Positions 26,702 through 36,700 of a DNA stretch of 64,000 nucleotides are shown piece by piece. How positions within the stretch are numbered: the first letter of the stretch is position 1; each line of letters opens with the position of its first letter. Source of the stretch: DAOTXL01 sp034435455 (lineage in GTDB: Bacteria > Chloroflexota > Anaerolineae > JAAYZQ01). The notes below the pieces were generated by a model, which worked only from the letters and a program-made list of their open reading frames with translations, was not told where the DNA came from and made no database searches. The stretch lies in the NCBI GenBank assembly GCA_034435455.1, contig DAOTXL010000070.1, forward strand, positions 56,706 through 120,705. The letters run 5' to 3'. The position numbers and the translations under genes were made by a program.

Positions 26702-28153
26702 CTATTTGTTTTTGTGGATCAGGGGCAGGTAGGTCCACCGCCCTGCTACCAGCATGGGGACGGCCAGGCGGTTGTTGGAGAGGTCGCATTCGACGATCTG
26801 GCCGTCGGGGTTGGCCGTGACGGCCACCTGGTAGAATTGCCGCCGGGCCAGGTTTGACCACACCACGCTGGCCACCTGCGATCCCCCGGCGGCGATGGCG
26901 GGCAGGGTGACCTCGCCGGCCGGCTGACCATCGCGCTCAAAACGGACCAGGACCTCCTCGGCGGTCGCCGCCCCGCCGTTGTAGATCTCGGCCAGGATGG
27001 TGGCGGTCACCAAGTCGCCGGTTTCGGGCAGGGGAGAGGTATGCCACAGGCGGGTCGGCTGCAGGTCAATGCTGCCGGGGAATGGATCGGTCAGGGGGGC
27101 GGTGTAGGCGGCAAAGTCCTGGCCCAGGGCGGTCATGGTCCGGGTGGTGGGGTCGAACAGGTGGTTCCAACTGGGCCAGCCTTCAAAGGCCGGGTCGTTG
27201 AGGCTGTACCACGACCAGGCCTGCACCAGCCGGTAGCCGTCGGTCGGATAGCCGGTGTTGGGGTCGGTGGTGGTCCGCATCCAGTCGAAGGTGGCCAGCA
27301 TCAGGGTCCGCACGCGGGGATAGTCATAGCCGTACATTTCCGGCATCAGGATGCCGAACTCGGTGATGATCAGTGGCCGGTCCTGGTAGCCCCGATCGCG
27401 CATCCACTGCCGCATCAGTCTGATGTGCCAGGTCCAGTAGTCCATGTTGTCGTGGTCCTGGATGTCGTAGAGCATGCCTTCATCGGCGGGGATGTCGGGC
27501 GGGATGCCACAGCCCCAGCAATCGGGGCAGCCCTCGTACCAGCGTTTTTCCCGCAGCACATAGTTGTGCACGTTCCACACATCCACCGGCATGGGCGTGC
27601 CGTACCGGTTGTTATAGGCGGTCAGGATCAGGTCCAGGTATTGCAGCCGGATGGGGGTGGGTTGCACGACCCCCCCGATCCCCACCAGGCAGGTGGGGTC
27701 TTGGGCCTTGAGGAAGGTGTAGAATTCGTGGTAAAGCCGGGCATAGTGGGCAGACCCAACGTAATCCTGGCGGTCCTGTTCGTTGCCGATGAGCCACAGG
27801 CTGCCGGGGTTGGCCTGCACCATGCTCTGCAGCACACCCCAGGTGGGGCAGGTCGAGCAGGCCTGGTCGGCGAAAGGTCCGTCGTCGGCCAGGCGGATGG
27901 TCTGCACATACTGCATCCCGGCCGGGTGGGGGGGAAAGGTGGAGATTGTAAAATTGTGGTACCAGCCGGTGTGCAGGGGCTGGACATCGTAACCGCCGAT
28001 CCAGCCGGCCACCGCCACGCCGAAGCGGTCGCTTTCGGAGCAGATGCCGGGCAGGGGGGGAGGGCTGCCCGTGGCATGGGCAGCGGGCAGGCTGCTCAAG
28101 CTCCACAGGGCCAGGAGCCCGAGCAGCCCGCCGGACAATTTGGATTTCAACAA
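26702..28153 (-). CDS. secreted glycosidase-like protein with CARDB domain
   Basis: A 483-aa exported protein. The signal peptide is at residues 1-27. The main part (about 40-370) looks like a TIM-barrel glycoside hydrolase of clan GH-A: LWLIGNEQDR gives the acid/base Glu after Asn, and LIITEFGIL gives the nucleophile Glu. The exact family is unclear. A beta domain (about 375-470) with VLVRFERDGQPAGEV resembles CARDB. It ends WTYLPLIHKNK, a variant of the YLPLV ending seen elsewhere here. It probably cleaves a surface or environmental polysaccharide. It is the second gene of the operon starting at 28759. Confidence 0.83.
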   Translation of the reverse strand: MLKSKLSGGLLGLLALWSLSSLPAAHATGSPPPLPGICSESDRFGVAVAGWIGGYDVQPLHTGWYHNFTISTFPPHPAGMQYVQTIRLADDGPFADQACSTCPTWGVLQSMVQANPGSLWLIGNEQDRQDYVGSAHYARLYHEFYTFLKAQDPTCLVGIGGVVQPTPIRLQYLDLILTAYNNRYGTPMPVDVWNVHNYVLREKRWYEGCPDCWGCGIPPDIPADEGMLYDIQDHDNMDYWTWHIRLMRQWMRDRGYQDRPLIITEFGILMPEMYGYDYPRVRTLMLATFDWMRTTTDPNTGYPTDGYRLVQAWSWYSLNDPAFEGWPSWNHLFDPTTRTMTALGQDFAAYTAPLTDPFPGSIDLQPTRLWHTSPLPETGDLVTATILAEIYNGGAATAEEVLVRFERDGQPAGEVTLPAIAAGGSQVASVVWSNLARRQFYQVAVTANPDGQIVECDLSNNRLAVPMLVAGRWTYLPLIHKNK

Positions 28154-28156
28154 TAG

Positions 28157-28759
28157 CTACCCTCTCTTGCGGCGGCGGGCCCGGACCTGCAGGCCGACAT
28201 AGCCCGCCAGCGTGGTAGCCCCGCCGGCCAGCAGGATCAGGGTCGAGGCTTCGGGGATCACCGGTGGGGTGCAGGGGATGATCTTTACTGGCACGGCTAC
28301 CCTAATCGGCCCCCATGGGTGTCCATCCGGGTCGGTATATTCGACGAAGGCGCTATTGTAGAGTTCCCCTGACTCCGGATAGCTGAGTACGGTGCAGGTG
28401 ATGTTGACCACAACCGTCTGGCCGGGGGCCAGAGTGATGGTACCGTTCACCACGACCGTATTGCCGGTGATGGTGTAGGTGCCTGCGCTGGTGGTCACCG
28501 CGTCAATGCGCAGGTGGGGATCGATCGGGTCGGTGATGCGCACGTTGTACCAGGTGGCTGCGCCCGGATTCGTCACGGTGATGGTGAACCGCACCTGCCC
28601 GTTGGGATCGCAACAGTCGACGTCGGCGTACTTGTAGATCGTCGGCGGGGTCCAGGTGGGGGGGGTGGGGGTGGGCTCTTGGGCGCCGGCAACGGGCACC
28701 AGGGTCAGCAATATGGCCAGCAACAGGGTCCAGACCAAAAGCGCACGGGGTGTTTTCAT
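28157..28759 (-). CDS. secreted DUF11 protein with PEP-CTERM-like tail
   Basis: A 200-aa exported protein. It has a signal peptide (residues 1-26) and a short Pro/Thr linker. A DUF11-type beta domain follows, containing VRFTITVTNPGAATWYNV and LAPGQTVVVNI. The C-terminus reads IPEASTLILLAGG, then a hydrophobic helix and the basic tail RARRRKRG. This is the three-part layout of PEP-CTERM sorting signals handled by exosortases, although PEP is replaced by PEA. No exosortase is visible in this window. It is first in the five-gene operon behind the promoter at 28868-28896. Confidence 0.82.
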   Translation of the reverse strand: MKTPRALLVWTLLLAILLTLVPVAGAQEPTPTPPTWTPPTIYKYADVDCCDPNGQVRFTITVTNPGAATWYNVRITDPIDPHLRIDAVTTSAGTYTITGNTVVVNGTITLAPGQTVVVNITCTVLSYPESGELYNSAFVEYTDPDGHPWGPIRVAVPVKIIPCTPPVIPEASTLILLAGGATTLAGYVGLQVRARRRKRG

Positions 28760-28867
28760 TTTCTCTCTCCTTCCTCAAGATTTATGCAAAACAGCAAGCG
28801 CCCCTCGGCACAGTTCCGTCCGCGCTGGCGAACGGCCAGCCGAAGGCTCCATTGGCAGGCTGCTTGC

Positions 28868-28896
28868 AGTATAACCTAAAACAGCGCCCATGTCAA
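28868..28896 (-). promoter_or_regulatory. sigma70-type promoter for the 28759-22589 surface operon
   Basis: Minus-strand TTGACA (28891-28896) and TATACT (28868-28873), exactly 17 bases apart, about 110 bases before the first gene. Confidence 0.75.
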
Positions 28897-28973
28897 GGCT
28901 GGCTTTCCTTCATTTCGCTTCTTTATTCCCTTTTAATCTTTTTTGATAACTGCTCAGCCATGGCTCTTTCTTT

Positions 28974-29043
28974 ACCACGAAGGATACCAAGGACACGAAG
29001 GACGCTCAGGGTTTCGCTTGTATTCTTTTTGTCCTTGGTGGTT
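28974..29043. repeat. CACGAAGGA-type imperfect inverted repeat
   Basis: The left arm has the 10-12 base units ACCACGAAGGAT, ACCAAGGACACGAAGG. The right arm has TTTTTGTCCTTGGTGGT, so ACCACGAAGGA/ACCAAGGAC pairs with GTCCTTGGTGGT. It sits between two genes and resembles mobile palindromic repeats found in many environmental genomes. Confidence 0.6.
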
Positions 29044-29066
29044 GACAAGGTGCCCGCCTGAGGTAG

Positions 29067-30056
29067 TTACCTTCTTTGTATGAGCCACTCCAGGAGCCCC
29101 CAGCTCAGGCCGGCGGCCAGGGCCAGGGCCCGGACCAGGGCGAGGGGCGGCGTCACCGCTGCCACCGGCCAGCCCTGCCGGGCTGCCCGGCGCGACAGCG
29201 GCAGGGTGGTGGCCCATCCCAGTCCGGCCAGCAGCGCGGCCCAAAGCCAGGGCAGCAAGCCGAAGGCTGCTCCCAACGCCGCCCCACCGGTCAGGGGCAG
29301 CAGGACAAGTTGGGCTTTCTGGGTCCAGGGCGTATACGAGTCGCGCACGGCCTGGGCCGGGTGCCGGGCGTGGACGTGCACCTTCCAACGGCCCAGTTGC
29401 ACCTTGCGCCGGGCGTAGCCCCCCACCGTGGCCGGATGGCGGTGGTAGACGACCGCCGCCGGGGCCAGGACCAGCTTGCAGCCGGCCCTGGCCAGCCGGT
29501 AGGAAAACTCCTGGTCCTCATCCAGCAGGAAGGCCGGGTTAAAGCCGCCGTGGGCCAGAAAGACCTCGCGCCGATAGGCAGCGGCGTAGGTGTCCACAAA
29601 GTCGATGCGCTCCCTGCGGGCCAGCCGGCCATACTTTTCCTCATACTCGGCCTGGGTGAAACGGGCCACCAGCGACCTCTGCTGCGTCCGATAAACCCCT
29701 TTGACGCCGGCCACCTCCGGGTCAGCAAAGGGGGCCAGCATCTGCTCGATCCAGTCGTGTTCCGGCCGGCAATCGGCATCGGTGAAGAGCAGGATCTGGC
29801 CCTGGGCCTGTTGGGCTCCCCGGTTGCGGGCTGCGGCGGCCCCGGCGTGCTCCTGGCAGATGACGATGGCTCCCTGTCGGGCGGCTACCTCCGCCGAACC
29901 GTCGGTCGAGCCATCATCCACAACAATGACCTCATACCGGTCTGCGCCGACGGTCTGGCAGGCCAGCGCCTGCAGGCAGTCGCCCAGGGTGTCGGCGCCG
30001 TTGAACACCGGTACGATTACCGAGACGAAGGCCGGCTGCGTTTCAGACAGAGACAC
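29067..30056 (-). CDS. glycosyltransferase family 2, membrane-associated
   Basis: A 329-aa GT2 enzyme that transfers a sugar from a nucleotide donor. The GT-A domain starts SVIVPVFNGADTL, has the VVDDGSTDGS motif and the metal-binding DxD as FTDADC. The base region LLDEDQEFSYRLA gives the ED motif. The last 80 residues have two hydrophobic segments that hold it at the membrane. It overlaps the flippase-like gene by 14 bases and is the last gene of the unit starting with the sortase. Confidence 0.9.
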   Translation of the reverse strand: MSLSETQPAFVSVIVPVFNGADTLGDCLQALACQTVGADRYEVIVVDDGSTDGSAEVAARQGAIVICQEHAGAAAARNRGAQQAQGQILLFTDADCRPEHDWIEQMLAPFADPEVAGVKGVYRTQQRSLVARFTQAEYEEKYGRLARRERIDFVDTYAAAYRREVFLAHGGFNPAFLLDEDQEFSYRLARAGCKLVLAPAAVVYHRHPATVGGYARRKVQLGRWKVHVHARHPAQAVRDSYTPWTQKAQLVLLPLTGGAALGAAFGLLPWLWAALLAGLGWATTLPLSRRAARQGWPVAAVTPPLALVRALALAAGLSWGLLEWLIQRR

Positions 30057-31083
30057 CGTCTCCCTCCAGGGAACCGCTCTTGGCCGCCCGGAGCTTTTTC
30101 CAACTCACCCCCTCGACGGCCATGCTCGCCGGGCCAAGCACCGCCGGCGGCCCGTAGACCAGCAGGTGGAGCACCAGCCCGAAGGCCAGCGCCGGTTCAG
30201 GCCCCACCCCTGCCGCCGTCAGGGCCAGGATGCAGGCATACTCGAACAGGCCGACCTGGGCCGGGACCGCCGGCAAAAAGTTGGCGACGTAGCCGGTGAC
30301 CAGCACCAGCCAGGTGCTCCAACCGGGCGCTTCAATGCCCATAGCCGCCAGCGTGACCAGGTTGGTCAGCGCGGCCACACCCCACACGGCCGCCGACCAG
30401 GCCAGGGCCAGCAGGGCAGACCCCGGCCGGCGGAACAGGCCCAATCCCAGCCTCAACTCGACCGGCCAGCGCCGCAACTGGTCCTGGAGGGAGGCCGGCA
30501 GGGGCCGGATGAGGGCGGCGAGAAGGGGCGTTGCCCACCGACCTCGTGTCGCTGCCAGCCCCAACAGCGCCAACAGTCCGCCGGTCAGCGCCGCCAGCCC
30601 CAGGATGGGGGCACGCAGCCAGCCCGGCAACGGTGTCCACACCGCCAGGCCCGACAGGATCAGCAGCCCCATCACCCCATCCAGGGCCTTTTCGGCCAGG
30701 AGCGTGCCCATTGCGGCCAGGACCCCTCCGTGGATCTGCGGACCGACCAGCACCGCTCGCGCCACGTCGCCCAACCGGCCTGGCAGAAAACTGTTGCCCA
30801 TCTGGCCGATGAGCAGCACGCGCCCTACCCGCATCCCACCGACCGACGCCCCACACGCGCGGAGCAGCACCTGCCACCGGGCGGTTTTGGCCGCGGTGGT
30901 GACCAGGACGGTGGCCAGCGCCAATGCCAGCAGGGGCACGTTGACCCCAGCCAGGGCAACACGCAACGCCGGCCAGTGCACCCGGCGCAGGCTGAGCCAG
31001 GCGGCCAATCCGGCCAGCAACAGGGCCGCCACCCGGCTGCCGACCAACCAGAATCTGGCGCGGGCCTGGGCTTTCCGGCTCAT
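30043..31083 (-). CDS. flippase-like membrane protein (UPF0104/LPG synthase TM type)
   Basis: A 346-aa polytopic protein of the lysylphosphatidylglycerol synthase transmembrane/UPF0104 family. It has about eight helices and the family features KTARWQVLLRACG near the second helix and NSFLPGRLGDVARAVL after the third. Members near glycosyltransferase genes are thought to move lipid-linked substrates across the membrane. The overlap with the GT2 gene supports a shared task. The soluble aminoacyl-transfer domain of true LPG synthases is absent. Confidence 0.86.
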   Translation of the reverse strand: MSRKAQARARFWLVGSRVAALLLAGLAAWLSLRRVHWPALRVALAGVNVPLLALALATVLVTTAAKTARWQVLLRACGASVGGMRVGRVLLIGQMGNSFLPGRLGDVARAVLVGPQIHGGVLAAMGTLLAEKALDGVMGLLILSGLAVWTPLPGWLRAPILGLAALTGGLLALLGLAATRGRWATPLLAALIRPLPASLQDQLRRWPVELRLGLGLFRRPGSALLALAWSAAVWGVAALTNLVTLAAMGIEAPGWSTWLVLVTGYVANFLPAVPAQVGLFEYACILALTAAGVGPEPALAFGLVLHLLVYGPPAVLGPASMAVEGVSWKKLRAAKSGSLEGDGVSV

Positions 31084-31122
31084 TGGGGGAGGTGCAATTT
31101 GTGGGCAGATGGCCGCTCTGCC

Positions 31123-31917
31123 CTATTTGAGCCGGGCAACCACCACCACCCGATGCGAGTTGCTCTCATACGGCCAGCAGGTAACCAGCGTCAGGATGGC
31201 GTCTTGGGTGGGGGCCAGGTAACGGGCATGAGCCCGGCGCTCCGCTTCCGACAGCCCCTCTTCTGGGAACCGCTCCCATTGGACCACGGTGTAGGTGTAT
31301 TGCCGCCCATCGGCAGCCACCAGGATGATCTCATCCCCTATGTCAAGTTGAGCGCCCGGTAGCCCGATCTCACTCACCTGGCGGAACACCTCGCCGCGGG
31401 TGTTGTGGTGGCCGGCAATGACCACGTTGCCGGCCTCGCCGGGGTTGGCGCTGTTCCGATGATGCCCGGCCGCTCCGTCGGCGGTCTGCCACACACTGCG
31501 CCAGGACCCGTCTTCCAGGACGACATCCCAGCTCACTTCCACCACCGGCACATCGAGCCCCAGGCTGGGGATGAGCAGCCGCACCGCTGGCGGATTCGAC
31601 CCGACAGGGGGCGGGGTGCTGCCGGATGGCCCGGCCGGTGTCGGTGGCAGCGTCGGTGTTGGCGAGGGGATGCCGCCGGTTGGCGGCAGGGCGGTCCACA
31701 GCGGGCGAGGTGCGGGGGTGGGCGTGGGGGGGCGGGTGAGGAGGGGCGGTGGCGTGGGCCAGGCGGTCAACGTCAGGGCGATTTCTGGCTGTATGGTCAA
31801 CAGTTGGGCAACGGCTGTTTCTTCCTGCGGGTTGGTGGATTGGGGCGTACATGCTGCCAGGACCGCTATCGTCGAGATCCCCAATACGATCAGGACCTGT
31901 AGCCTGTGGCTCATCAT
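31123..31917 (-). CDS. class D/E-like sortase with N-terminal lipobox
   Basis: Sortases cut a C-terminal sorting motif and join the protein to a surface nucleophile. This 264-aa protein has the sortase core: IPSLGLDVPVVEV strand, catalytic His in AGHHNTRG, catalytic Cys in TLVTCWP and the assisting Arg in HRVVVVARL. The N-terminus is unusual: after a hydrophobic stretch comes VLAACTPQ, which fits a lipoprotein signal, so the enzyme may be held by lipid. A Pro/Thr-rich linker (about 60-120) follows. ATG 31917 was preferred to 31995 because the latter overlaps the -35 region of the promoter at 31967-31995. An LPATG-ending protein is encoded at 26082-26693. Confidence 0.88.
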   Translation of the reverse strand: MMSHRLQVLIVLGISTIAVLAACTPQSTNPQEETAVAQLLTIQPEIALTLTAWPTPPPLLTRPPTPTPAPRPLWTALPPTGGIPSPTPTLPPTPAGPSGSTPPPVGSNPPAVRLLIPSLGLDVPVVEVSWDVVLEDGSWRSVWQTADGAAGHHRNSANPGEAGNVVIAGHHNTRGEVFRQVSEIGLPGAQLDIGDEIILVAADGRQYTYTVVQWERFPEEGLSEAERRAHARYLAPTQDAILTLVTCWPYESNSHRVVVVARLK

Positions 31918-31966
31918 GCTCCATCCTGTCTCTGGCTTGTTATCCTCCGGCGGGTGAACCGGGGAC

Positions 31967-31995
31967 ATTGTACTATGAACGCCCGGTTTTGACAA
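31967..31995 (-). promoter_or_regulatory. promoter for the sortase operon
   Basis: Minus-strand TTGTCA (31990-31995) and TACAAT (31967-31972), exactly 17 bases apart. It stands back to back with the promoter at 32027-32055. Confidence 0.68.
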
Positions 31996-32026
31996 ATGGC
32001 AAGGGGGCAGGGAGGTATGTCTGCCC

Positions 32027-32055
32027 TTGCTGCTGGCAGGCTTTTGGAGTATAAT
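32027..32055 (+). promoter_or_regulatory. promoter for the G5/beta-propeller lipoprotein
   Basis: TTGCTG (32027-32032) and a perfect TATAAT (32050-32055), 17 bases apart. The 5' leader would be about 95 bases. Confidence 0.58.
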
Positions 32056-32158
32056 GCGGGCACAAGGCCGGGGGGTCAGGCCGAATTGGCCGATCTATTT
32101 TGAGTTTGGTGCCGGTTGTGGTACGATGGAAGGCATGAATCGCATCGAGGCGGAAAGC

Positions 32159-33727
32159 ATGGCCCGCAGTGGCGCAAGGCGGGGCCTGCCCGTTGCCGGG
32201 GGGCTGGCCATACTTTTCCTGGTGCTGATCGGCCTGGGAGCCTGCGGCAACCCCAGGCCGATCCTGGTAACGCTGCGGGCCGATGGCCAGGAACAGATGT
32301 TGCAGGTCATCGGCCAACCGCTGTCGGTGCGCGGGCTGCTGGAGGCCGCCGGCGTGACCTTGGGGCCGTTGGACCGGGTGGACCCCGACCTGTACGTCAA
32401 CGTGGCCGACGGCATGACTGTTGTTGTGACCCGCGTCAGCGAAACGTTTGAGACGGAACGCCAGCCGCTGCCTTTTGCCCACCAGACGATGCGCAGCGAG
32501 GCGGTACCGGTCGGCGAGCGGCGACTCCTTCAGCTTGGCGCTAATGGCGAGGTAGAGATTACCTACCAGGTGACGCTGGAAGATGGCGTCGAGGTGTCGC
32601 GCCGGGAGGTCCGCCGCGAAGTCGTGGTCAAGCCGGTGGACGAGATTATTCTGGTGGGGGTGGAAGGGGCCTTGACGTCGGTGCCGATTTCGGGGACCAT
32701 CGTCTATATGTCAGGGGGTAACGCCTGGATCATGCGCCGCTCTTCTGACCTGCGGCGCAACCTCACTGGCTCCGGTGACCTGGACGGCCGTGTTTTTGCC
32801 CTGTCGGACGATGGCACCCGGTTGGCCTTTACCCGGGCGATGGTCGGCGATGTGGATACCCCCCTCAACTCGCTGTGGCTGGCCCGCACGTCGTTGGTGG
32901 GGGAGGAGCCGGAATACCTGGGGGTGACCGGCGTGATCTGGGCCGCCTGGTCGCCCGATGGCAAACGGCTGGCCTATTCCACCGCCGACCGGAGCGGAGG
33001 GGTACCGGGTTGGAAGGCCAACAACGACCTGTGGTTGATGACCCTGTCGGAAGAGGGCGCAGGCACGATCGAACAACTGCTCCCGCCCAACGCCGAGATG
33101 CCCTATGCCTGGTGGGGCCGCACCTATGCCTGGTCGCCCGACGGCGTGTATCTGGCTTACAGCCAGGCCGATGAAGTGGGCATCCTGGCCGTGGCGGACA
33201 AGGTGCTTTTGCCCCTGGCCTCTTTTCCCCCCTTTCGCACCCAAAGCCATTGGGCATGGGTCCCCAGCGTGTCGTGGTCGCCCGATGGCTATTTTTTGGC
33301 CTTTGTCCGGCACGAAGGGGACCTGGAGGGGCTGGACCCCGAGGATAGCCCGGTGTTTGGCCTGTGGGTCGTCGGTGCCGACGGCAGGCTGCGGGTGCGC
33401 CTGGCCGAGGAGGTGGGCATGTGGTCTGGGCCGCGCTGGTCGCCGGCGGGGGACCTGCTGCTCTACGGCCAGGCCCAGAGCCCGCGCAACTCCCAGGATA
33501 GCCGCTATGAGCTGTTCCTGGTGGACCGCGACGGCAGCAACAGCCGTCGGCTGTTTCCACCTGAGGGGTGGATGGGGTTGATTGCGCCTGACGCGGCCTG
33601 GTCACCGACCGGCGACGCGCTGCTGATCGAATATGAGGGCAACCTGTATCGGTTGGATGTGCAGACCGGCAGCCTGACCCAACTGACCGGCGACAGGCAA
33701 AGTTCACATCCGAGATGGGCGCGGTGA
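32159..33727 (+). CDS. lipoprotein with DUF348, G5 and beta-propeller repeats
   Basis: An exported lipoprotein of about 522 aa. The signal ends at the lipobox GLGACGN. A DUF348/ubiquitin-like fold (about 30-90) with VTLRADGQEQMLQV is followed by a G5 domain (about 90-185), both common in proteins that touch cell-wall sugars. Then come about six WD40-like PD40 blades, each with WSPDGxxLAY-type cores. The start is uncertain: ATG 32159 has GAGG at good spacing and begins a clean signal peptide, while 32135 and 32126 are in frame. It overlaps the next gene by about a dozen bases, so the two are co-translated. Confidence 0.85.
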   Translation: MARSGARRGLPVAGGLAILFLVLIGLGACGNPRPILVTLRADGQEQMLQVIGQPLSVRGLLEAAGVTLGPLDRVDPDLYVNVADGMTVVVTRVSETFETERQPLPFAHQTMRSEAVPVGERRLLQLGANGEVEITYQVTLEDGVEVSRREVRREVVVKPVDEIILVGVEGALTSVPISGTIVYMSGGNAWIMRRSSDLRRNLTGSGDLDGRVFALSDDGTRLAFTRAMVGDVDTPLNSLWLARTSLVGEEPEYLGVTGVIWAAWSPDGKRLAYSTADRSGGVPGWKANNDLWLMTLSEEGAGTIEQLLPPNAEMPYAWWGRTYAWSPDGVYLAYSQADEVGILAVADKVLLPLASFPPFRTQSHWAWVPSVSWSPDGYFLAFVRHEGDLEGLDPEDSPVFGLWVVGADGRLRVRLAEEVGMWSGPRWSPAGDLLLYGQAQSPRNSQDSRYELFLVDRDGSNSRRLFPPEGWMGLIAPDAAWSPTGDALLIEYEGNLYRLDVQTGSLTQLTGDRQSSHPRWAR

Positions 33728-36700
33728 ACGACCGGCTGCGGGTATGGGGGGGGCTGCTGCTGGGCCTGGGCCTGGCGGTGCTGCTGGCCGGTGGGGCGCT
33801 GTGGAGCCGGTCGCGGCTGCCGGCCGCAGAGCCTCTGCCCTTCATCCCCCTGGCGGCGGACAAGTCGCCGGGTGTCAATACCGACCTGAGCCGCCTGGAT
33901 GCGGCCCGGCGGGAGGAGGTGCTGGCAGCGATAGAGGCCTCCGGTTTCCGCTGGCTGCGACAACGCTTCCCCTGGGACCGGATCGAACCGCAGCGCGGCG
34001 ATTTCGACTGGGCGGTCTGGGACGAGATCATGGCCGCCTTGACTCGACATAATCTAACTCTGATCGCCGTGCTGGATGGCTCTCCTGCCTGGGCCAGGGC
34101 GGCGGTGGATGCGGACAATCCCCTGGCTCCGCCCATCGAGACGCACCACTTTGGCGATTTCGTCGCCGCCTTTGCCGCCCGCTACGGCGACCAGGTGGAT
34201 TATTACCAGATCTGGGATGAGCCGAATATCGCGCCCCATTGGGGGGCGCGGGAGATCGACCCGGCGGCCTATGCCCGGCTGCTGCGCGAGGGGGCCGTCC
34301 AGGTCCGTGCCGCCGACCCCGGCGCGGTCGTTTTGCTGGCGGCCCTGGCCCCCAACGTCGAACCGGGCGGGGCGAACATGAGCGAGCTGTCGTTCCTGGA
34401 TGCCCTCTACCGCTGGGGGGCTGCCGAATGGTTCGACGTGGTCGCCGTCCAGCCTTACGATTTTGGCCAGCCCCTGGACGCGGCCCCCGATGCGGGGCAA
34501 CTGAACTGGCAGCGGGCGGCGTTGCTGCGAGAGGTGATGGAGGCCTACGGCGATGCCGGGACGGCGGTGTGGGCAGTTTCTTTTGGCACAGTCTCCTCCC
34601 TTGCCGCCGGGGCGGTGGAGCAGGCGCGACAGGCATGGCCCTGGCTGGGACCGATGCTGTGGGCCGCCTGGTCGCCCGACGACCTCCGCGGCCAGTACGC
34701 CCCGGACGCTGCTACCCGCGACGCCCTGCGCGCGGTGGCGACCGCCCCGCCCCGCGCCTGGCCCGGCGCTTACCCCGCCGACCATCCCGGCGGACGCTAC
34801 GAGGGAGGCTGGCGCGTGACCCCCGCCGGGGCCGACATTGGCGGCAGCGGCGACCGGTTGACCATCCCCTTTTGGGGCACACGCCTGGACCTGATGGTTC
34901 GCCGGGGCGACTATCGCGCCTTCCTGTTCGTCACGGTGGACGGCCGGCCGGCCAACGCCCTGCCCCGCGACGTCGAAGGCCGGGCCTATGTCGTCCTCTA
35001 CGACCCGGCTGCCACCGGGACCCAGACCGTGACCCTGGCCCGCAGCCTGCCCGCCGGCGAACATGTGGCCGAGATCGTCGCCGAGCGGGGTTGGGGGCAG
35101 TGGGCCATCGTCGGCTGGGCGGTTGTGCGGGAAGCACCGTCCCACCGGCCGTGGCTGCCTGCCGGCCTGGGCCTGGCCGCCCTGATTGTCCTTGTCGTCA
35201 CCCTCTACCAGGCCTGGCCCCACCGCCACTTGTTTCCTGCCTCTTGCTTCTTTCTCCTTTCTCCTTTCTCCTCGCTATCCGCCCGCTACCACGCCCTGGA
35301 CGACCGCCTGGCCCTGGCCCTGACCGCCGGCGCTGCGCTCCTGGCCTACGTCATGGTCGGCACGGTCCCCACTCTGGCGGCGCTGGCCTTGCTGGGCCTT
35401 TTGCTCCTCCTCCGCCCGGAGATGGGCCTGCCCCTCATCGCCCTGGCGTTGCCGTTCTACCAATTGGGCCGCCCGCTGCTGGGCAAGGTCTTTTCCATGG
35501 TCGAGATTTTGACGCTGCTGACGGCGTTGGGCTGGGTGTTTCGGGAGGCAGGGGGCAAGGGGCAGGAGGCAGAGGGCAGGGAAGGCAGAATAGCGGTATG
35601 TTTCCTGCCTGACATTTCCCGTTTCACGGCACTGGATTGGAGTGTGATGGCGTTGGTGGCCATGGGCGCGTTGTCGCTGCTGTGGGCTGAACATGGGCGC
35701 GAGGCGGCACGGGAGTTTCGGACGGTGGTGCTGGAGGCGGGCATCTTTTACGCCCTGCTACGGGCCATGGTGCGGACGCGGCGGGATGTCTGGCGGCTGG
35801 CCGATGCCTGGATGCTGGGGGCGGCTCTGATCGCCCTGGTGGGGGTGGGCCAGTGGCTGCTGGGCGCAAACCTGATCACCGCCGAGGGGGTGTGGCGGGT
35901 GCGGGGCTTTTATGGCTCGCCCAACAATCTGGCGCTCTACCTGGGGCGGGCTTTTCCCCTGGCAGTGGCCGTCGGCCTGTGGGCGCGGGGCGGGCGGCGG
36001 CGTTGGCTGTATGGCCTGGCCGCACTGGCCATGGCCGCTGCGCTCTTTTTGACCTACTCGCGCGGGGCATGGCTGGTGGGCATGCCGGCGGCGTTGCTGT
36101 TCCTGGCAGCCATGCGCGGCCGGCGGACGTTGGCCGTTGCCGTGGGCCTGTTGCTGGTCGTTGCGGCGCTCGTCCTGCTGCTGGGAGGAGCCGCCCGGCT
36201 GACATCGCTGTTGGCTGTGACCGAAGGCACGACCTGGTTCCGGCTGCAACTGTGGCGCTCGTCGTTGGCCATGCTCGCTGACCATCCGCTGCTGGGTGTG
36301 GGGCTGGATAATTTTTTGTACGCTTATCGCAGCCATTACGTCCTGCCCACCGCCTGGGAAGAGTTCAACCTGTCCCATCCCCACAATTTCGTGCTCGATT
36401 TCTGGCTGCGGCTGGGGCTGCCGGGACTGGCCATCATCCTGGGGCTACTGGTTGGTTTTTTCCGGCGAGGGTGGTGGGTTTGTCGTCGCAGTGTCCCAGA
36501 GGAGATCGGGGAAATGGCGCAAGGCCGTAGGCAGGGGCAAGGTGCCGGGCAGGCGCGAGGTGCCGGGCAGGGGCAAGACCTGCCCTTACTGGTTTTGGGG
36601 CTGATGGGGGGGATGGTCAACTTTGTGGCGCATGGGCTGGTGGACAATGCCTTTTTCCTGGTGGACCTGGCCTCTGTGTTTGTGCTGATGGTGGCGATGG

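Larger units (their letters stand above)
28760..29066. other. intergenic region with promoter and CACGAAGG repeat
   Basis: This 307-base gap holds the leader and promoter of the 28759 operon on its left side. On its right side is an imperfect inverted repeat of the ACCACGAAGGATACCAAGG type (28974-29043). I see no gene in it. Confidence 0.6.
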
